A DNA stretch of 64,000 nt from RYN-230 sp963770545 (GCA_963770545.1 CAVYQF010000005.1:124001-188000); one strand, 5' to 3'. Numbered from the stretch's first letter, positions 9,265 through 20,597 are shown. Numbers and translations: made by a program. Notes: generated from the sequence alone by a model not told the origin.

Positions 9265-10735
9265 TCAGGTGCTCTTGTAGGTGTCGCCGACGGCCTGCGC
9301 GTACAGCTGCGCCTGGGACAGCGTGGTCGCCACCGACTGCTGGCCGGCGATAGCCGCGCTGAGCTGCTCGCTGACGTTGGTGCCGAGATCCTGGAACTCC
9401 GGGATGTCCAGGAACTGGACCCCCGTGTAGGGCACCGGCTTGACCGTCGGGTGGGCCGAGTTAGTGGCGTTGATGGACTGCAGGGTCAGCGGGCCGTAGA
9501 CCGCAGAGAGCTTCTTGTACTGCGGTATCTGGTAGCTGGAGAACCGGCTGCCCGGCGGCACGTGCGACCAGCCCAGCTTGCTGCCCACCGTCTTGATGTA
9601 GGACTTCGAGGTCATCCAGGCGACGAAGTCCCAGGCCGCCTGCTTGTGCGGGCAGGTGGCGGGGATCGCCAGCGACCAGGTGTAGAGCCAGCCGGACGGG
9701 CGGCCATCCTGGCTCGGGGCCCAGGCGTATCCATTGCGCCCCGCCACCTTGCTGCTCTGCGGATCCTCGATGACGCCGACCGCGGAGGTCGCGTCGTACC
9801 ACATGGCCGCGTCCCCCTGGCCGTACAGGGTGGCGCATTCGGAGAAGCCCGCCTCGGGGCGCGCCCGGCTCGCCGTATTTCTGCAGCATCGACACGTAGG
9901 TGCTGATCGCGCGGGTCACCTCGGGGCTGGTCATCTGAGCCTGCCAGGCCGGGTTGAACCAGCGGCCGCCGAACGAGTTGATCACCGTGTCCGCTGGCGC
10001 CAGGTTCTCCCCCCATCCGGGGTCACCGCGCAGGCAGATTCCCGCGCGCCCCTTCTTGGGGTTATGCATCTCGGCGGCGATCTTCTCCACCTGGGTCCAG
10101 GTGGGCCGGGCCGGCATCTTGATGCCCGCCTTGGCCATCAGGTCCTTGCGGTACATGAGGAATGAGGACTCGCCGTAGAACGGCACCGAGTACAGGTCCC
10201 CCTGGTGCGACAGGGTGGCCCGCAGCTGGGGCAGGAAGTCGTTCGCGTCGTAACCGGGGGTGGCGTTGATGTACGGCTGCAGGTTCGCCAGCCAGCCGTT
10301 GGCTGACCACATCGGCGTCTCGTAGTTGCTGATCATCACGACGTCGAACTCGCCGCCCTGGGTGGACACGTCCGCGGTGATCTTGGCGCGCGCCTCGTTC
10401 TCCGGCAGCGAGATGAACGACGGGTGGATGCCCGGGTGCTCGCTCTCGAACAGGTGCGACAGGCTGATCGCGTCCTGCATCTGCGAGTTGGACACGATCG
10501 CCACCGTGATCGTCGTCCCGGAGCTCCCGCCGGAGAAGAGCTCCTTCGCGCCAGTGGCGCAGCCGGCCAGGGCGAGCGTGGCGCCGGCGGCGGACCCGGC
10601 CAGGAAGGTCCGGCGGCTGAGCGTGGACGCGGGGAGGGGGGTGGGCGTTAATCCGGCGTCTCGTCGTCGAGTCATCGTCACGTCCGTCATCGGGTTGACT
10701 GCGCTGTCCGTGCGAGCTCTCATCTCGGTGCTCAT
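9265..10735 (-). CDS. ABC transporter substrate-binding lipoprotein (frameshifted)
   Basis: About 489 residues after repair. The N-terminus carries a twin-arginine signal (SRRTFLAGSA) ending in a lipobox (LALAGC), so it should be exported folded by Tat and lipid-anchored. The body is a family-1-type solute-binding protein. The frame breaks at the G run 9856-9859: one extra G shifts KYGEPGAPEAGFSE into another frame, and dropping it joins both halves. Start is uncertain: ATG 10735 lies inside a palindrome, while ATG 10690 and 10675 are in frame and still upstream of the Tat motif. First gene of the polyol import operon. Confidence 0.85.
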
Positions 10736-10741
10736 CTGAGC
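10730..10741. promoter_or_regulatory. Candidate SorC operator, copy 1
   Basis: Palindrome GCTCA-TC-TGAGC in the divergent region between the binding-protein gene and the SorC-type regulator. It overlaps the first possible start codon of the binding protein. Its twin lies about 102 bp away. Role as an operator is inference. Confidence 0.5.
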
Positions 10742-10831
10742 GGCATACGCTCATGCGATCACACGATTAACGAACACACTGAGTCTGTACGTGGCTCAAG
10801 TCAAGAAAAACTGCCAATATGAGTTCAGATC

Positions 10832-10843
10832 GCTCAGATGAGC
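10832..10843. promoter_or_regulatory. Candidate SorC operator, copy 2
   Basis: Palindrome GCTCA-GA-TGAGC, the reverse complement of copy 1 over 12 bases. Further GCTCA half-sites occur at 10749 and 10794. The centre-to-centre distance of about 102 bp is close to whole helical turns, as needed for looping by a tetrameric SorC-family protein. Confidence 0.5.
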
Positions 10844-10911
10844 GGACGCTGGACCGAGCGTGCCTAGGCTGACTTAACCGGGCTGACTTGGCCGTGCTGA
10901 CTGGGGGAACG

Positions 10912-11865
10912 ATGACGGGGCTGTCCGCGGAGCGGCCTTGGGAGATCGTGCTGGCGGCCCGGGCAGCCCGGGAGTTCTACATCGACGGTGTCTCGAAGGT
11001 CGAGATCGCCAGCCGGCTGGGCATCAGCCGGTTCCGGGTGGCGCGGCTCCTCGACTCAGCGCGCGAGGCGGGCATGGTGCGCATCGAGATCGGGCTGCCC
11101 GGCGGGGCCCTGGACGCCGGGCTCTCCGCCGAGCTCTGCTCCGCGTTCGGGCTGAAGTACGCGTTTGCCTATGATTTTCCGGACGATGACCAGCTCGCGC
11201 TGCGCCGCCGCCTGAGTGAGGCGGCCGGCCAGGCGCTGACCGACATCATCACCCCGGGCGATGTCATCGGCCTGTCCTGGGCGCGGTCGCTGAGCGGGCT
11301 GGCCGCCGCGCTGACCCGGATGCCGCCCTGCCCGATCGTCCAGCTGACCGGGGCGGTCCCGCCACCGGACGGCCGGGATCTGCTCGACCTGGTGCGCTCC
11401 GTGGCCCGGATCGGCGGCGGGACCGCGCACGTCTTCTACGCGCCGATGATGCTCGACGATGCCGCGACAGCCGCCGCCATCCGCAGGCAGGCGGACGTCG
11501 CCGACGCGCTGGCCCTGGTCCCGTCGGTGACGATCGCGATGGTCGCGATCGGCGCCTGGGCTCCCGCGCTGTCCACCATTTACGACGCGTGCAGTCCCGC
11601 GGAGCGGGCCGAGATCGCGCGACTCGGGGTGATTGCCGAAACGGCCGGGGTCTTCCTGGGGCCGGATGGGCGTCCGGTGCCGACCGGGCTGGACAGCCGC
11701 ATGATCGTGACCCCCGGTGAGATGCTGGCCAAGATCCCGTCGGTCATCGCGGTCGCCTACGGGGTCCCCAAGGCCACCGCGGTCCGCGCGGCGATCCGGG
11801 GCGGGATGATTCACGGCCTGGTCACGCACGCCAGCATGGCCCGGGCCCTGCTCGCCGGGGCCTAG
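10912..11865 (+). CDS. SorC/DeoR-type sugar-responsive transcriptional regulator
   Basis: 317 residues from ATG 10912, which follows CTGGGGGAAC (good ribosome site). An N-terminal HTH (DGVSKVEIASRLGISRFRVA) is followed by a SorC-type sugar-binding domain (DIITPGDVIGLSWARSLSG, then VRAAIRGGMIHGLVTHASMA). SorC-family regulators are tetramers that bind phosphorylated sugars. Divergent placement and paired palindromes suggest it controls the polyol ABC operon and itself. Confidence 0.86.
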   Translation: MTGLSAERPWEIVLAARAAREFYIDGVSKVEIASRLGISRFRVARLLDSAREAGMVRIEIGLPGGALDAGLSAELCSAFGLKYAFAYDFPDDDQLALRRRLSEAAGQALTDIITPGDVIGLSWARSLSGLAAALTRMPPCPIVQLTGAVPPPDGRDLLDLVRSVARIGGGTAHVFYAPMMLDDAATAAAIRRQADVADALALVPSVTIAMVAIGAWAPALSTIYDACSPAERAEIARLGVIAETAGVFLGPDGRPVPTGLDSRMIVTPGEMLAKIPSVIAVAYGVPKATAVRAAIRGGMIHGLVTHASMARALLAGA

Positions 11866-11876
11866 CGGGATCGGGG

Positions 11877-12512
11877 TCAGCGGGCGCGGGCCGGCTGGCG
11901 CGAGCCGGCGGCCTGGGCGCGCAGCCCGTCACGCAGCACCGCCACGGCGCGGTGCGGGTCCGGCTGGTCGCCGGGACGGCCGCGCAGGGCAAACAGGATG
12001 CCAGACAGAATGGCCATCAGTTCGGCCAGGCCGATGTCCCCGCGGATCGAGCCGCTGCGCTGGGCGGCGGCCAGCAGTGCGCCGAGTGCCTCGCGGAGCC
12101 GGGCGGCGGTGCCGGCCAGCGTCGCGCTCGCGTCGTTCCCCGCGCTGGCCAGGGCGTCGGCCAGGTCCCGCTTGGGCGCGGCCTCGGCGACCAGCCGGTC
12201 GATGAAGCTCAGCAGGGCTTCGCCGGGGTCGGGGGCACGGTGCAGCGCTTCCGCCTCGTCGGCCAGCCGCTGCAGCCGGCCGAGCAGCACGGCCTCCCAC
12301 AGCGCTTCCTTGGCGGGGAAATGCCGGTACAGCGTGCCGGGCCCGACTCCTGCCCGGCGGGCGATCTCATCGAGCGGAACGGACAGCCCGTCCGCGGCAA
12401 ACGCGGCCGTGGCCACAGCCAGGATCCGCTCGCGGTTCCGTCGCGCGTCAGCCCGCAGCGGCCGGGGTTTAACCGGGGCGCTGTCTCCGGTATGGTCGTA
12501 AGCGGGGCGCAC
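11877..12512 (-). CDS. TetR-family transcriptional repressor
   Basis: 211 residues. N-terminal TetR HTH: RERILAVATAAFAADGLSV, then LDEIARRAGVGPGTLYRHFP, continuing KEALWEAV. The helical C-terminal ligand domain is unassigned. Divergent from an NTF2-like gene, with a repeat array between them that is a natural candidate for its operator. Confidence 0.86.
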   Translation of the reverse strand: MRPAYDHTGDSAPVKPRPLRADARRNRERILAVATAAFAADGLSVPLDEIARRAGVGPGTLYRHFPAKEALWEAVLLGRLQRLADEAEALHRAPDPGEALLSFIDRLVAEAAPKRDLADALASAGNDASATLAGTAARLREALGALLAAAQRSGSIRGDIGLAELMAILSGILFALRGRPGDQPDPHRAVAVLRDGLRAQAAGSRQPARAR

Positions 12513-12555
12513 TCTCCGATTCTATCGCGTGAGGAGTCCGGGTCGGTGTTTCGCT

Positions 12556-12658
12556 CGCCCCACGGTCCTGGCCGCCCCACAGTTCTGCCCGTTCGACCGT
12601 TCTGCCCGCTCCACAGTTCTGCCCCGCTCCACAGCTCTGCCCGTTCGACCGTCCTGCC
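12556..12658. repeat. Six-unit 17-bp tandem repeat array
   Basis: Units start at 12556, 12573, 12590, 12607, 12625 and 12642; unit 4 has one extra C. Consensus CGYYCSACMGTYCTGCC. Two unit types are seen: CGCYCCACAGTTCTGCC-like (units 2, 4, 5) and CGTTCGACCGTYCTGCC (units 3 and 6). The array fills the gap between the TetR gene and the NTF2-like gene and ends about 25 bp before the latter's start. Confidence 0.85.
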
Positions 12659-12682
12659 CGCTGCGAGGAAGGATCCGCGCGT

Positions 12683-13138
12683 ATGCCAGCCACCACCACC
12701 CCCCGCCAGACCGCCGAGCAGTTCTTGCGCGCCACCCTCAGCCCCGACCCCGGCGACCTGGCCGATTTCTACGCCCCGCAGGTCGTCATCGAGATGCCGT
12801 TCGCCCCGGCCGGGCTCTACCCGCCCCGGATCGACACCACCCGCGAGGAGTTGCGCGCCCGGTTCCGGGCGGGCGCCGCGGCCCGGCGGTACCGGGACCT
12901 GCGCGACGTGGTCATCCATGAGACCGCCGATCCCGGGGTCGTCATCGCCGAGTACGGACTCGACGGCGAGCTGACTGCGTCGGCCGAACCGTTCTCGTTG
13001 AAATTTGTGATGGTCATGACGATCCGGGACGGGCAGATAGTGCATACCCGCGACTACAGCGACCCGATCGCCGGCGCCCGGGCGCTCGGCCGGGTCCCGC
13101 AGTTGCTGGCTGCCCTCACCGGGAGCCAGCCCGGCTGA
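12683..13138 (+). CDS. NTF2-like (SnoaL-type) protein
   Basis: 151 residues. Starts MPATTTPRQTAEQFLRATLS and shows the cone-shaped alpha+beta NTF2 pattern: LADFYAPQVVIEMPFAP, FSLKFVMVMTIRDGQIVHTR, DYSDP. SnoaL-like proteins include polyketide cyclases, isomerases and many of unknown role. GAAGGA lies 12 bases before ATG 12683. Probably regulated by the divergent TetR protein. Confidence 0.8.
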   Translation: MPATTTPRQTAEQFLRATLSPDPGDLADFYAPQVVIEMPFAPAGLYPPRIDTTREELRARFRAGAAARRYRDLRDVVIHETADPGVVIAEYGLDGELTASAEPFSLKFVMVMTIRDGQIVHTRDYSDPIAGARALGRVPQLLAALTGSQPG

Positions 13139-13154
13139 ACGGCGTGCGGCACGT

Positions 13155-13178
13155 CCGGCGGCCGGTCAGGGCCGCCGG
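13155..13178. terminator. Bidirectional hairpin between convergent genes
   Basis: CCGGCGGC-8 nt-GCCGCCGG stem between the NTF2-like gene and the last codons of the DUF402 gene. Convergent position fits a terminator; no T-tract. Confidence 0.45.
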
Positions 13179-13675
13179 CTGGCCCGGGCCAGCCAGTCCG
13201 TCCCGGCCTGCCCGAACGGCTCGCTGCGGGACGAGACCGCCTCGACCAGCCAGTCGCAGGTCTGCCGGGCCGCTCCGATCAGCTCGGCCGGGTAGCCCAG
13301 CTGCACCTGGTGCTCGGCGAACTCGTCCTCGTCGAGGACCTCCACCCGGCCGTTCCGCCACCGGACCACGTCCAGGTCCAGGTCGACCGCGCTCACCACG
13401 GCATCCTCCAGCACCGGGCGGGTGGTCACGTCGACGTAGATCTCCAGGTCGTTCTCGGCGTTGAAGCAGGCGGTCCAGCAGCCTGCGGCCGGCATGAGCA
13501 GGACGAAGTCGTGCGACAGCACGATCGGGGGCTCGGCGCCACGCTGCTGGGTGATGCCCTTCCGGCCGAAGAACCACCAGCCGAACTGGTCCTGGCCGAG
13601 CGGCTCGAGCTCGAAATGCCAGTGATCGATGCCGCCCCACTTGGAGTAGCGCACCGCGACCCGCTCAGCGCCCAC
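13166..13675 (-). CDS. DUF402 family protein (nucleoside di/triphosphatase-like fold)
   Basis: 169 residues. It carries the DUF402 signature: WWFFGRKGITQQR region, CFNAENDLEIYVDVTTRP, then DLDLDVVRWRNGRVEVLDED with conserved acidic residues that bind metal in family members. DUF402 includes Ntdp nucleoside-phosphate hydrolases and FomD. The precise substrate here is unknown. It is 29 bp downstream of kdpE1 on the same strand and could be read through from the kdp operon. Confidence 0.8.
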   Translation of the reverse strand: MGAERVAVRYSKWGGIDHWHFELEPLGQDQFGWWFFGRKGITQQRGAEPPIVLSHDFVLLMPAAGCWTACFNAENDLEIYVDVTTRPVLEDAVVSAVDLDLDVVRWRNGRVEVLDEDEFAEHQVQLGYPAELIGAARQTCDWLVEAVSSRSEPFGQAGTDWLARASRRP

Positions 13676-13704
13676 CGGCGCAGCCTACCGCGCCCCCGGC
13701 CGGG

Positions 13705-14442
13705 TCAGCCGATGGTGGACCCTTCGGCCGGGGCCTCCTCCTTGGGGCCGGCCTCACCGTCGGAACTGGGCTGGTAGCGGTAACCCATCCCCGGCTCGGT
13801 GAGCAGCCAGCGTGGCCGGGCCGGGTCGGGTTCCAGCTTGCGCCGCAACTGGGCCATGTAGAGCCGGAGGTTGCCGGACGCGTCGGCGTAGCCCGGGCCC
13901 CAGACCTCGGTCAGCAACTGGTGCTGGGTGAGCAGCTTGCTGGGGTTGCGGAGCAGGACCTCGAGCAGGTGCCATTCGGTCGGGGTCAGCCGGATCGCCC
14001 CGCCGTCGTCCCGCACAACGGTCTTGGCGGCCAGGTCGATGACCAGGTCACCGAGGCGGAACACCGGCTCGTCGGCCGCGGGGGCGGCCCGCCGGACCGC
14101 GGCCCGCATCCGGGCCAGGAGTTCCTCCATGGAGAAGGGCTTGGTCACGTAGTCGTCCGCGCCGGCGTCCAGCGCCACCACCTTGTCGGTGCTGTCGGCC
14201 CGGCCGGACAGCACGATGATCGGGGCCTGGGTCCACCCGCGGAGCCCCTCGATCACCTCGACACCGTCCAGGTCGGGCAGGCCCAGGTCGAGGAGGACCA
14301 GGTCCGGGGGGTGTCGTCCCGCGGTGGTCAGGGCCTCGGACCCGGTCGCGGCGGTGTCCACCTCGTAGTTGCGGACCCGGAGGTTGATCCGCAGGGCGCG
14401 GAGGATCTGCGGTTCATCGTTGACGACCAGGACACGGGTCAC
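13705..14442 (-). CDS. kdpE: KdpE-type response regulator (copy 1)
   Basis: 245 residues. Receiver domain with LVLLDLGLPDLDG (phospho-Asp), VLSGRAD and DYVTKPFSMEELLARM; OmpR/PhoB winged helix with IRLTPTEWHLLEVLL and LLTEPGMGYRYQP. The acidic pocket reads VNDEP, with Asn in place of the usual Asp/Glu at the first position. Its start overlaps the kdpD stop by 4 bp, the usual kdpD-kdpE coupling, so it is the likelier partner of this KdpD. Controls kdp expression under low K+ in the family. Confidence 0.9.
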   Translation of the reverse strand: MTRVLVVNDEPQILRALRINLRVRNYEVDTAATGSEALTTAGRHPPDLVLLDLGLPDLDGVEVIEGLRGWTQAPIIVLSGRADSTDKVVALDAGADDYVTKPFSMEELLARMRAAVRRAAPAADEPVFRLGDLVIDLAAKTVVRDDGGAIRLTPTEWHLLEVLLRNPSKLLTQHQLLTEVWGPGYADASGNLRLYMAQLRRKLEPDPARPRWLLTEPGMGYRYQPSSDGEAGPKEEAPAEGSTIG

Positions 14443-17003
14443 CCCGCCAGCCTGACAGGTCCAGCGGGATTAGGCACGGCCGGCAGCGACAACGTCATGG
14501 TCAGCCCGCCGCCCGGGGTTTCCTCAGGGTCCAGCGTGCCGCCCATGGCCTCGGTGAGCCCGCGGGACAGGGCCAGTCCCAGGCCCACGCCGGTGGTGTT
14601 GTCCGTGTCACCAAGCCGCTGGAATGGCACGAACATCCGGTCCTGCTGGGCCCGGGGGATGCCCGGCCCCCGGTCCACCACGCGCAGCTCGACCCGGTCG
14701 CCGAGGGCGCTCGCGGCCAGCAGCGGCGGGGTGCCAGCCGGGGAGTAGCGCAGCGCGTTCTGGGTCAGGTTCACGATGACCCGTTCCAGGATGGCCGGAT
14801 CGACCCGGACCTCGGGCAGGGAGTCCGGGATGTCCACCTTGACCGCGGCCCGCGGGGTCCCGAGATCGTCGAGGGCCCGGGCGACGATGTCGTCCAGCCC
14901 GGCCGGGCGCGGGAACACCGACAGGGCGCCGGCCTGGAGCCGGCTCATGTCGAGCAGGTTGTCCACCAGGTGGGTCAGCCGGTCGAGTGATTCGTCCGCG
15001 GTGGCCAGCAGCTCGTCCCGGTCCTCCTGATTCCACTTCACCTCGTGCGAGCGCAGGCTGGTCACGGCGGCCTTGGCCGAGGCCAGCGGGGTGCGCAGGT
15101 CGTGGCTGACCGCCGCGAGCAGTGCGGTCCGCATCCGGTCCGCCTCGGCGATGGGCCGGGCCGCCTCGGCCTCGGCGGCCAGCCGCTGCTGCTCCAGGGC
15201 CACCGCCGCGTAGGCCGCGAACGCACCGAGCACCCGGCGGTCGGTCGCGGGCAGCGAACGGCCGCGCAGCGCCAGCGACAGCGTTTCCGCCACCGGCACC
15301 TCGGTGTCGGCATCGGACGGCCGGGCCACCGGGGGCTCGCCGGAGTGCGCCACCGCGTGCCAGCCGGTCGTCGGCCCGTGAGTCGCCGTGCCGGGAATGG
15401 TCCCGCACTCCAGCAGCGTGACCGACACCATGCCGAACGCCTCGCGGACCCGGTCGAGCACGGCCTCCAGCGCCCGCTGGCCCCGCAGCACGCTGCCGGA
15501 CGTGGTGACCAGCAGCTCGGACTCGGCGCTGGCCCGGGCCGCCTGCCGGGTCCGCCGGGCCGCGCGGTCCACCACCGAGCTGACCAGCAGCGCCACCACC
15601 ACGAACACGCCCAGGGCCAGTGCGTTGTTGGCCTCGGCGATCGTCCAGAGGTGCAGTGGCGGGGTGAAGTAGTAGTTCAGCAGCAGCGATCCGGCGATGG
15701 CGACCAGGATGGCCGGCACGAACCCGCCCACCAGGGCGACCACGATGACCGCGACCAGGAAGACCAGCACATCGCTGATCAGGTTGAGCTGGCCGCGCAG
15801 CCCGGCCAGGACCAGGGTCAGCAGCGGGCACAGGGCTGCCGCCAGCAGATAGCCCATCAGCTGGCGGCGCCGGGTCAGCCCGCCGCGGGCGGGGGGCAGC
15901 CCGCGGCCCCGGCCCATATGCGCGTGGGTCACGATGTGCACGTCGATGTCGCCCGAACCGCGGATGGTCCGGGCCCCGAATCCCGGCCCGGTCAACACCG
16001 ACGACAGCCAGGACCGGCGGCTCGCGCCGAGCACCAGCTGGGTGGCGTTCTCGGCCCGGGCGAAGCTGAGCAGGGCCTGCGGAATGTCGTCTCCGATGAC
16101 CTGGTGGTAGGTCCCGCCGAGGGACTCGGTGAGCCGGCGCTGCTCGGCCAGCGCCGCCGGGTCCGCCCCGGTCAGCCCGTCGGACCGGGTCACGTGCACG
16201 GCGAGCAGGTCCCCACCGGTGGACCGGGCCGCGATCCGGGCCCCGCGGCGGATGAGGGTCTCGCCCTCCTGGCCTCCGGTCAGCGCGACGACGACCCGCT
16301 CGCGGGCCTCCCAGGTGCCCTGGATGCCGTGCTGGGCCCGGTACCGCTGCAGGCCCTCGTCCACCTTGTCGGCCAGCCAGAGCAGGGCCAGCTCCCGCAG
16401 GGCGGTGAGGTTGCCGGTGCGGAAGTAGTTGGTCAGCGCGGCGTCGATCTTCTCCGGCGGGTAGATGTTCCCGTGCGCCATCCGGCGGCGCAGCGCTTCG
16501 GGGGTGATGTCGACCAGTTCGACCTGGTCGGCGGCGCGGACCATGGCGTCCGGCACGGTTTCCCGCTGCGGCACCCCGGTGATCTTCTGGACGACGTCGT
16601 TGAGGGATTCCAGGTGCTGGATGTTGACGTTGGAGATGACCTCGATGCCCGCCGCCAGCAGCTCCTCGACGTCCTCCCAGCGCTTGGCGTGCCGTGACCC
16701 TGGCACGTTGGTGTGCGCGAACTCGTCGACCAGCGCGATCTCGGGTCTGCGGGCCAGCACGGCGTCGAGGTCCATCTCCTCGAAGGTCGCGCCCCGGTAC
16801 GGGATCGTGGCCCGCGGGATGACCTCCAGGCCCTCCAGCAGGGCCGTCGTGTGCGGCCGGCCGTGCGTCTCCACGAAGGCCACCACCACGTCGGCTCCGC
16901 GTTCGAGGCGCCGGTGCCCCTCGCTGAGCATGTCAAAGGTCTTCCCGGCGCCTGCCGCCGCGCCCAGGTAGATCCGGAGCTGCCCGCGCTCCTGCTCAGC
17001 CAT
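14439..17003 (-). CDS. kdpD: KdpD sensor histidine kinase
   Basis: 854 residues. The N-terminal KdpD domain has Walker A GAAAGAGKT and VVAFVETHGRP; next a Usp-like domain, four TM helices (DUF4118) around residues 390-500, a GAF-like region, then the kinase core with His634 (SHDLRTPLA) and the N/G boxes NLTQNALRYSP and DRGPGIP. Membrane sensor of K+ limitation that phosphorylates KdpE. It lies between two KdpE paralogues in one operon. Confidence 0.94.
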   Translation of the reverse strand: MAEQERGQLRIYLGAAAGAGKTFDMLSEGHRRLERGADVVVAFVETHGRPHTTALLEGLEVIPRATIPYRGATFEEMDLDAVLARRPEIALVDEFAHTNVPGSRHAKRWEDVEELLAAGIEVISNVNIQHLESLNDVVQKITGVPQRETVPDAMVRAADQVELVDITPEALRRRMAHGNIYPPEKIDAALTNYFRTGNLTALRELALLWLADKVDEGLQRYRAQHGIQGTWEARERVVVALTGGQEGETLIRRGARIAARSTGGDLLAVHVTRSDGLTGADPAALAEQRRLTESLGGTYHQVIGDDIPQALLSFARAENATQLVLGASRRSWLSSVLTGPGFGARTIRGSGDIDVHIVTHAHMGRGRGLPPARGGLTRRRQLMGYLLAAALCPLLTLVLAGLRGQLNLISDVLVFLVAVIVVALVGGFVPAILVAIAGSLLLNYYFTPPLHLWTIAEANNALALGVFVVVALLVSSVVDRAARRTRQAARASAESELLVTTSGSVLRGQRALEAVLDRVREAFGMVSVTLLECGTIPGTATHGPTTGWHAVAHSGEPPVARPSDADTEVPVAETLSLALRGRSLPATDRRVLGAFAAYAAVALEQQRLAAEAEAARPIAEADRMRTALLAAVSHDLRTPLASAKAAVTSLRSHEVKWNQEDRDELLATADESLDRLTHLVDNLLDMSRLQAGALSVFPRPAGLDDIVARALDDLGTPRAAVKVDIPDSLPEVRVDPAILERVIVNLTQNALRYSPAGTPPLLAASALGDRVELRVVDRGPGIPRAQQDRMFVPFQRLGDTDNTTGVGLGLALSRGLTEAMGGTLDPEETPGGGLTMTLSLPAVPNPAGPVRLAG

Positions 17004-17069
17004 GGTGCTGTTTCTCTCCCTCTAACGAAACCCTGGTTACAGTGTGCCCACCTCGGCGCTGCGCCGTAA

Positions 17070-17801
17070 TCAGGGCTGGAAGCGGTAGCCCATGCCGGGC
17101 TCGGTCAGCAGGTGGCGGGGCCGGGCCGGGTCGTCCTCCAGCTTGCGCCGCAGGCCGGCCATGTGGAAGCGCAGGTAGTGGGTGCTCTGCTGGTAGGCCG
17201 GTCCCCACACCTCAGTGAGCATCCGGCGGCCGCCGACCAGCTGGCCCGGGTGGCGAAGCAGGATCTCCAGCAGCCGCCACTCGGTCGGCGTGAGCCGGAT
17301 CTGCTCGCCGTCCCGGGTGGCCAGGTGCGCGGCCAGGTCGACGGTAGAGCGGCCGATGGCCACCGGCCGCTCGGCGGGCGCCGGGCTGTCGCGGCGCAGC
17401 GCGGCCCGCAGCCGGGCCAGCAGTTCCTCCATGGAGAAGGGCTTGGTCACGTAGTCGTCCGCGCCCGCGTCCAGGGCACCGATCTTGTCACCCGGCCCGG
17501 TCCGGCCGGACAGCACGATGACCGGGGCGGACGTCACTGACCGCAATTCCCGGATCAGGTCCATGCCATCGATGTCGGGGAGACCGAGGTCCAGGATTAC
17601 CGCGTCTGGTTTTCGTTGCGTAGCTTTTTCCAGAGCGGGACGGCCGGCCTGTACCGTGACCGCATCGTAGCCACGGGCGCGGAGGTTGATCCGCAGCGCC
17701 CGCAGCAGGGCCGGCTCGTCCTCGACCACCAGGATGGTCTGCCGGGCCGCGGCCGCGGGCGCGCCCGGGTCCTGATCCGGTAGCTGCGCGCCCGCGACCA
17801 T
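17070..17801 (-). CDS. kdpE: KdpE-type response regulator (copy 2)
   Basis: 243 residues. Receiver with VEDEP acidic pocket, AVILDLGLPDIDG phospho-Asp and DYVTKPFSMEELLARL; winged helix with IRLTPTEWRLLEILL and LLTEPGMGYRFQP. It is clearly a paralogue of the other KdpE, but the region around the recognition helix differs (STHYLRFHMAGLRRKLE here, ASGNLRLYMAQLRRKLE there). Located between kdpC and kdpD. Confidence 0.88.
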   Translation of the reverse strand: MVAGAQLPDQDPGAPAAAARQTILVVEDEPALLRALRINLRARGYDAVTVQAGRPALEKATQRKPDAVILDLGLPDIDGMDLIRELRSVTSAPVIVLSGRTGPGDKIGALDAGADDYVTKPFSMEELLARLRAALRRDSPAPAERPVAIGRSTVDLAAHLATRDGEQIRLTPTEWRLLEILLRHPGQLVGGRRMLTEVWGPAYQQSTHYLRFHMAGLRRKLEDDPARPRHLLTEPGMGYRFQP

Positions 17802-17828
17802 GTGCCGCCTCCCGTCCGCTAGTCGGGC

Positions 17829-18470
17829 CTAGTGCCCGGCCGGCAGCGGGAACTGCTGGTCGAGCGCGATGTTGAGCGTGAGGACGTCCACCCGGGGCTC
17901 GCCGAGGAAGCCCAGCGTCCGGCCCTGGATGAACCGGCTGACCAGGGACCGGACCGTGGCCGGGCTGGCGTGCCGCGCCGCGGCGACCCGGTTCACCTGG
18001 AGGTAGGCGTTCTGCGGGGAGATGTCCGGGTCCAGGCCCGACCCGGACGCGGTCACCGCGTCCGGCGGGATCTGCGAGATCTTCACGTGGTTGAGCGCGG
18101 CGTACGCCTTCTGCCGCTGCTTGATCAGCTGGACCAGCGCCGGGTTGTTGGGGCCCAGGTTGGACGCGGCCGAATAGCCGGGGTCGCAGCCGTAGTCGGT
18201 CTTGGCTCCGCTGGTCGCGTTGGAGGGCCGGGGCTGGAAGTACTGCGGCAGCGGGTTGCCCTTGGCGTCGGTGAACTCCTGGCACAGCAGGCTGGACCCG
18301 ACCACGTGGCCCTTGTAACTGACCAGGGAGCCGTTGGCCTGGTTGTGGAAGGCACCCTGGGCCACCCCGAACATGACCAGCGGGTAGAGGATCCCGGTGA
18401 TCACGGTGAAGAGGAGCAGGCCGCGCAGCGCAGCGAGGTGCTGCCGGACGAGGCTCGGAAGACGATTCAT
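17829..18470 (-). CDS. kdpC: Potassium-transporting ATPase subunit KdpC
   Basis: 213 residues. One N-terminal TM (LLLFTVITGILYPLVMFGVA) followed by the periplasmic-type domain with SLLCQEFTDAKGNPLPQYF, DAVTASGSGLDPDISP and VDVLTLNIALD, all hallmarks of KdpC. It stabilises the KdpFABC complex and assists K+ handling. Eight bases downstream of kdpB. Confidence 0.95.
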   Translation of the reverse strand: MNRLPSLVRQHLAALRGLLLFTVITGILYPLVMFGVAQGAFHNQANGSLVSYKGHVVGSSLLCQEFTDAKGNPLPQYFQPRPSNATSGAKTDYGCDPGYSAASNLGPNNPALVQLIKQRQKAYAALNHVKISQIPPDAVTASGSGLDPDISPQNAYLQVNRVAAARHASPATVRSLVSRFIQGRTLGFLGEPRVDVLTLNIALDQQFPLPAGH

Positions 18471-18477
18471 GACTGGC

Positions 18478-20597
<2,120 letters not shown>

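Noticed and set aside
9856..9859. Programmed frameshift in the sugar-binding protein
   Set aside because: No slippery heptamer with downstream structure was seen, and the family has no such feature; a homopolymer indel explains it.
12556..12658. Repeat array considered as CRISPR
   Set aside because: Units are 17 bp and contiguous with no spacers, and there are no cas genes.
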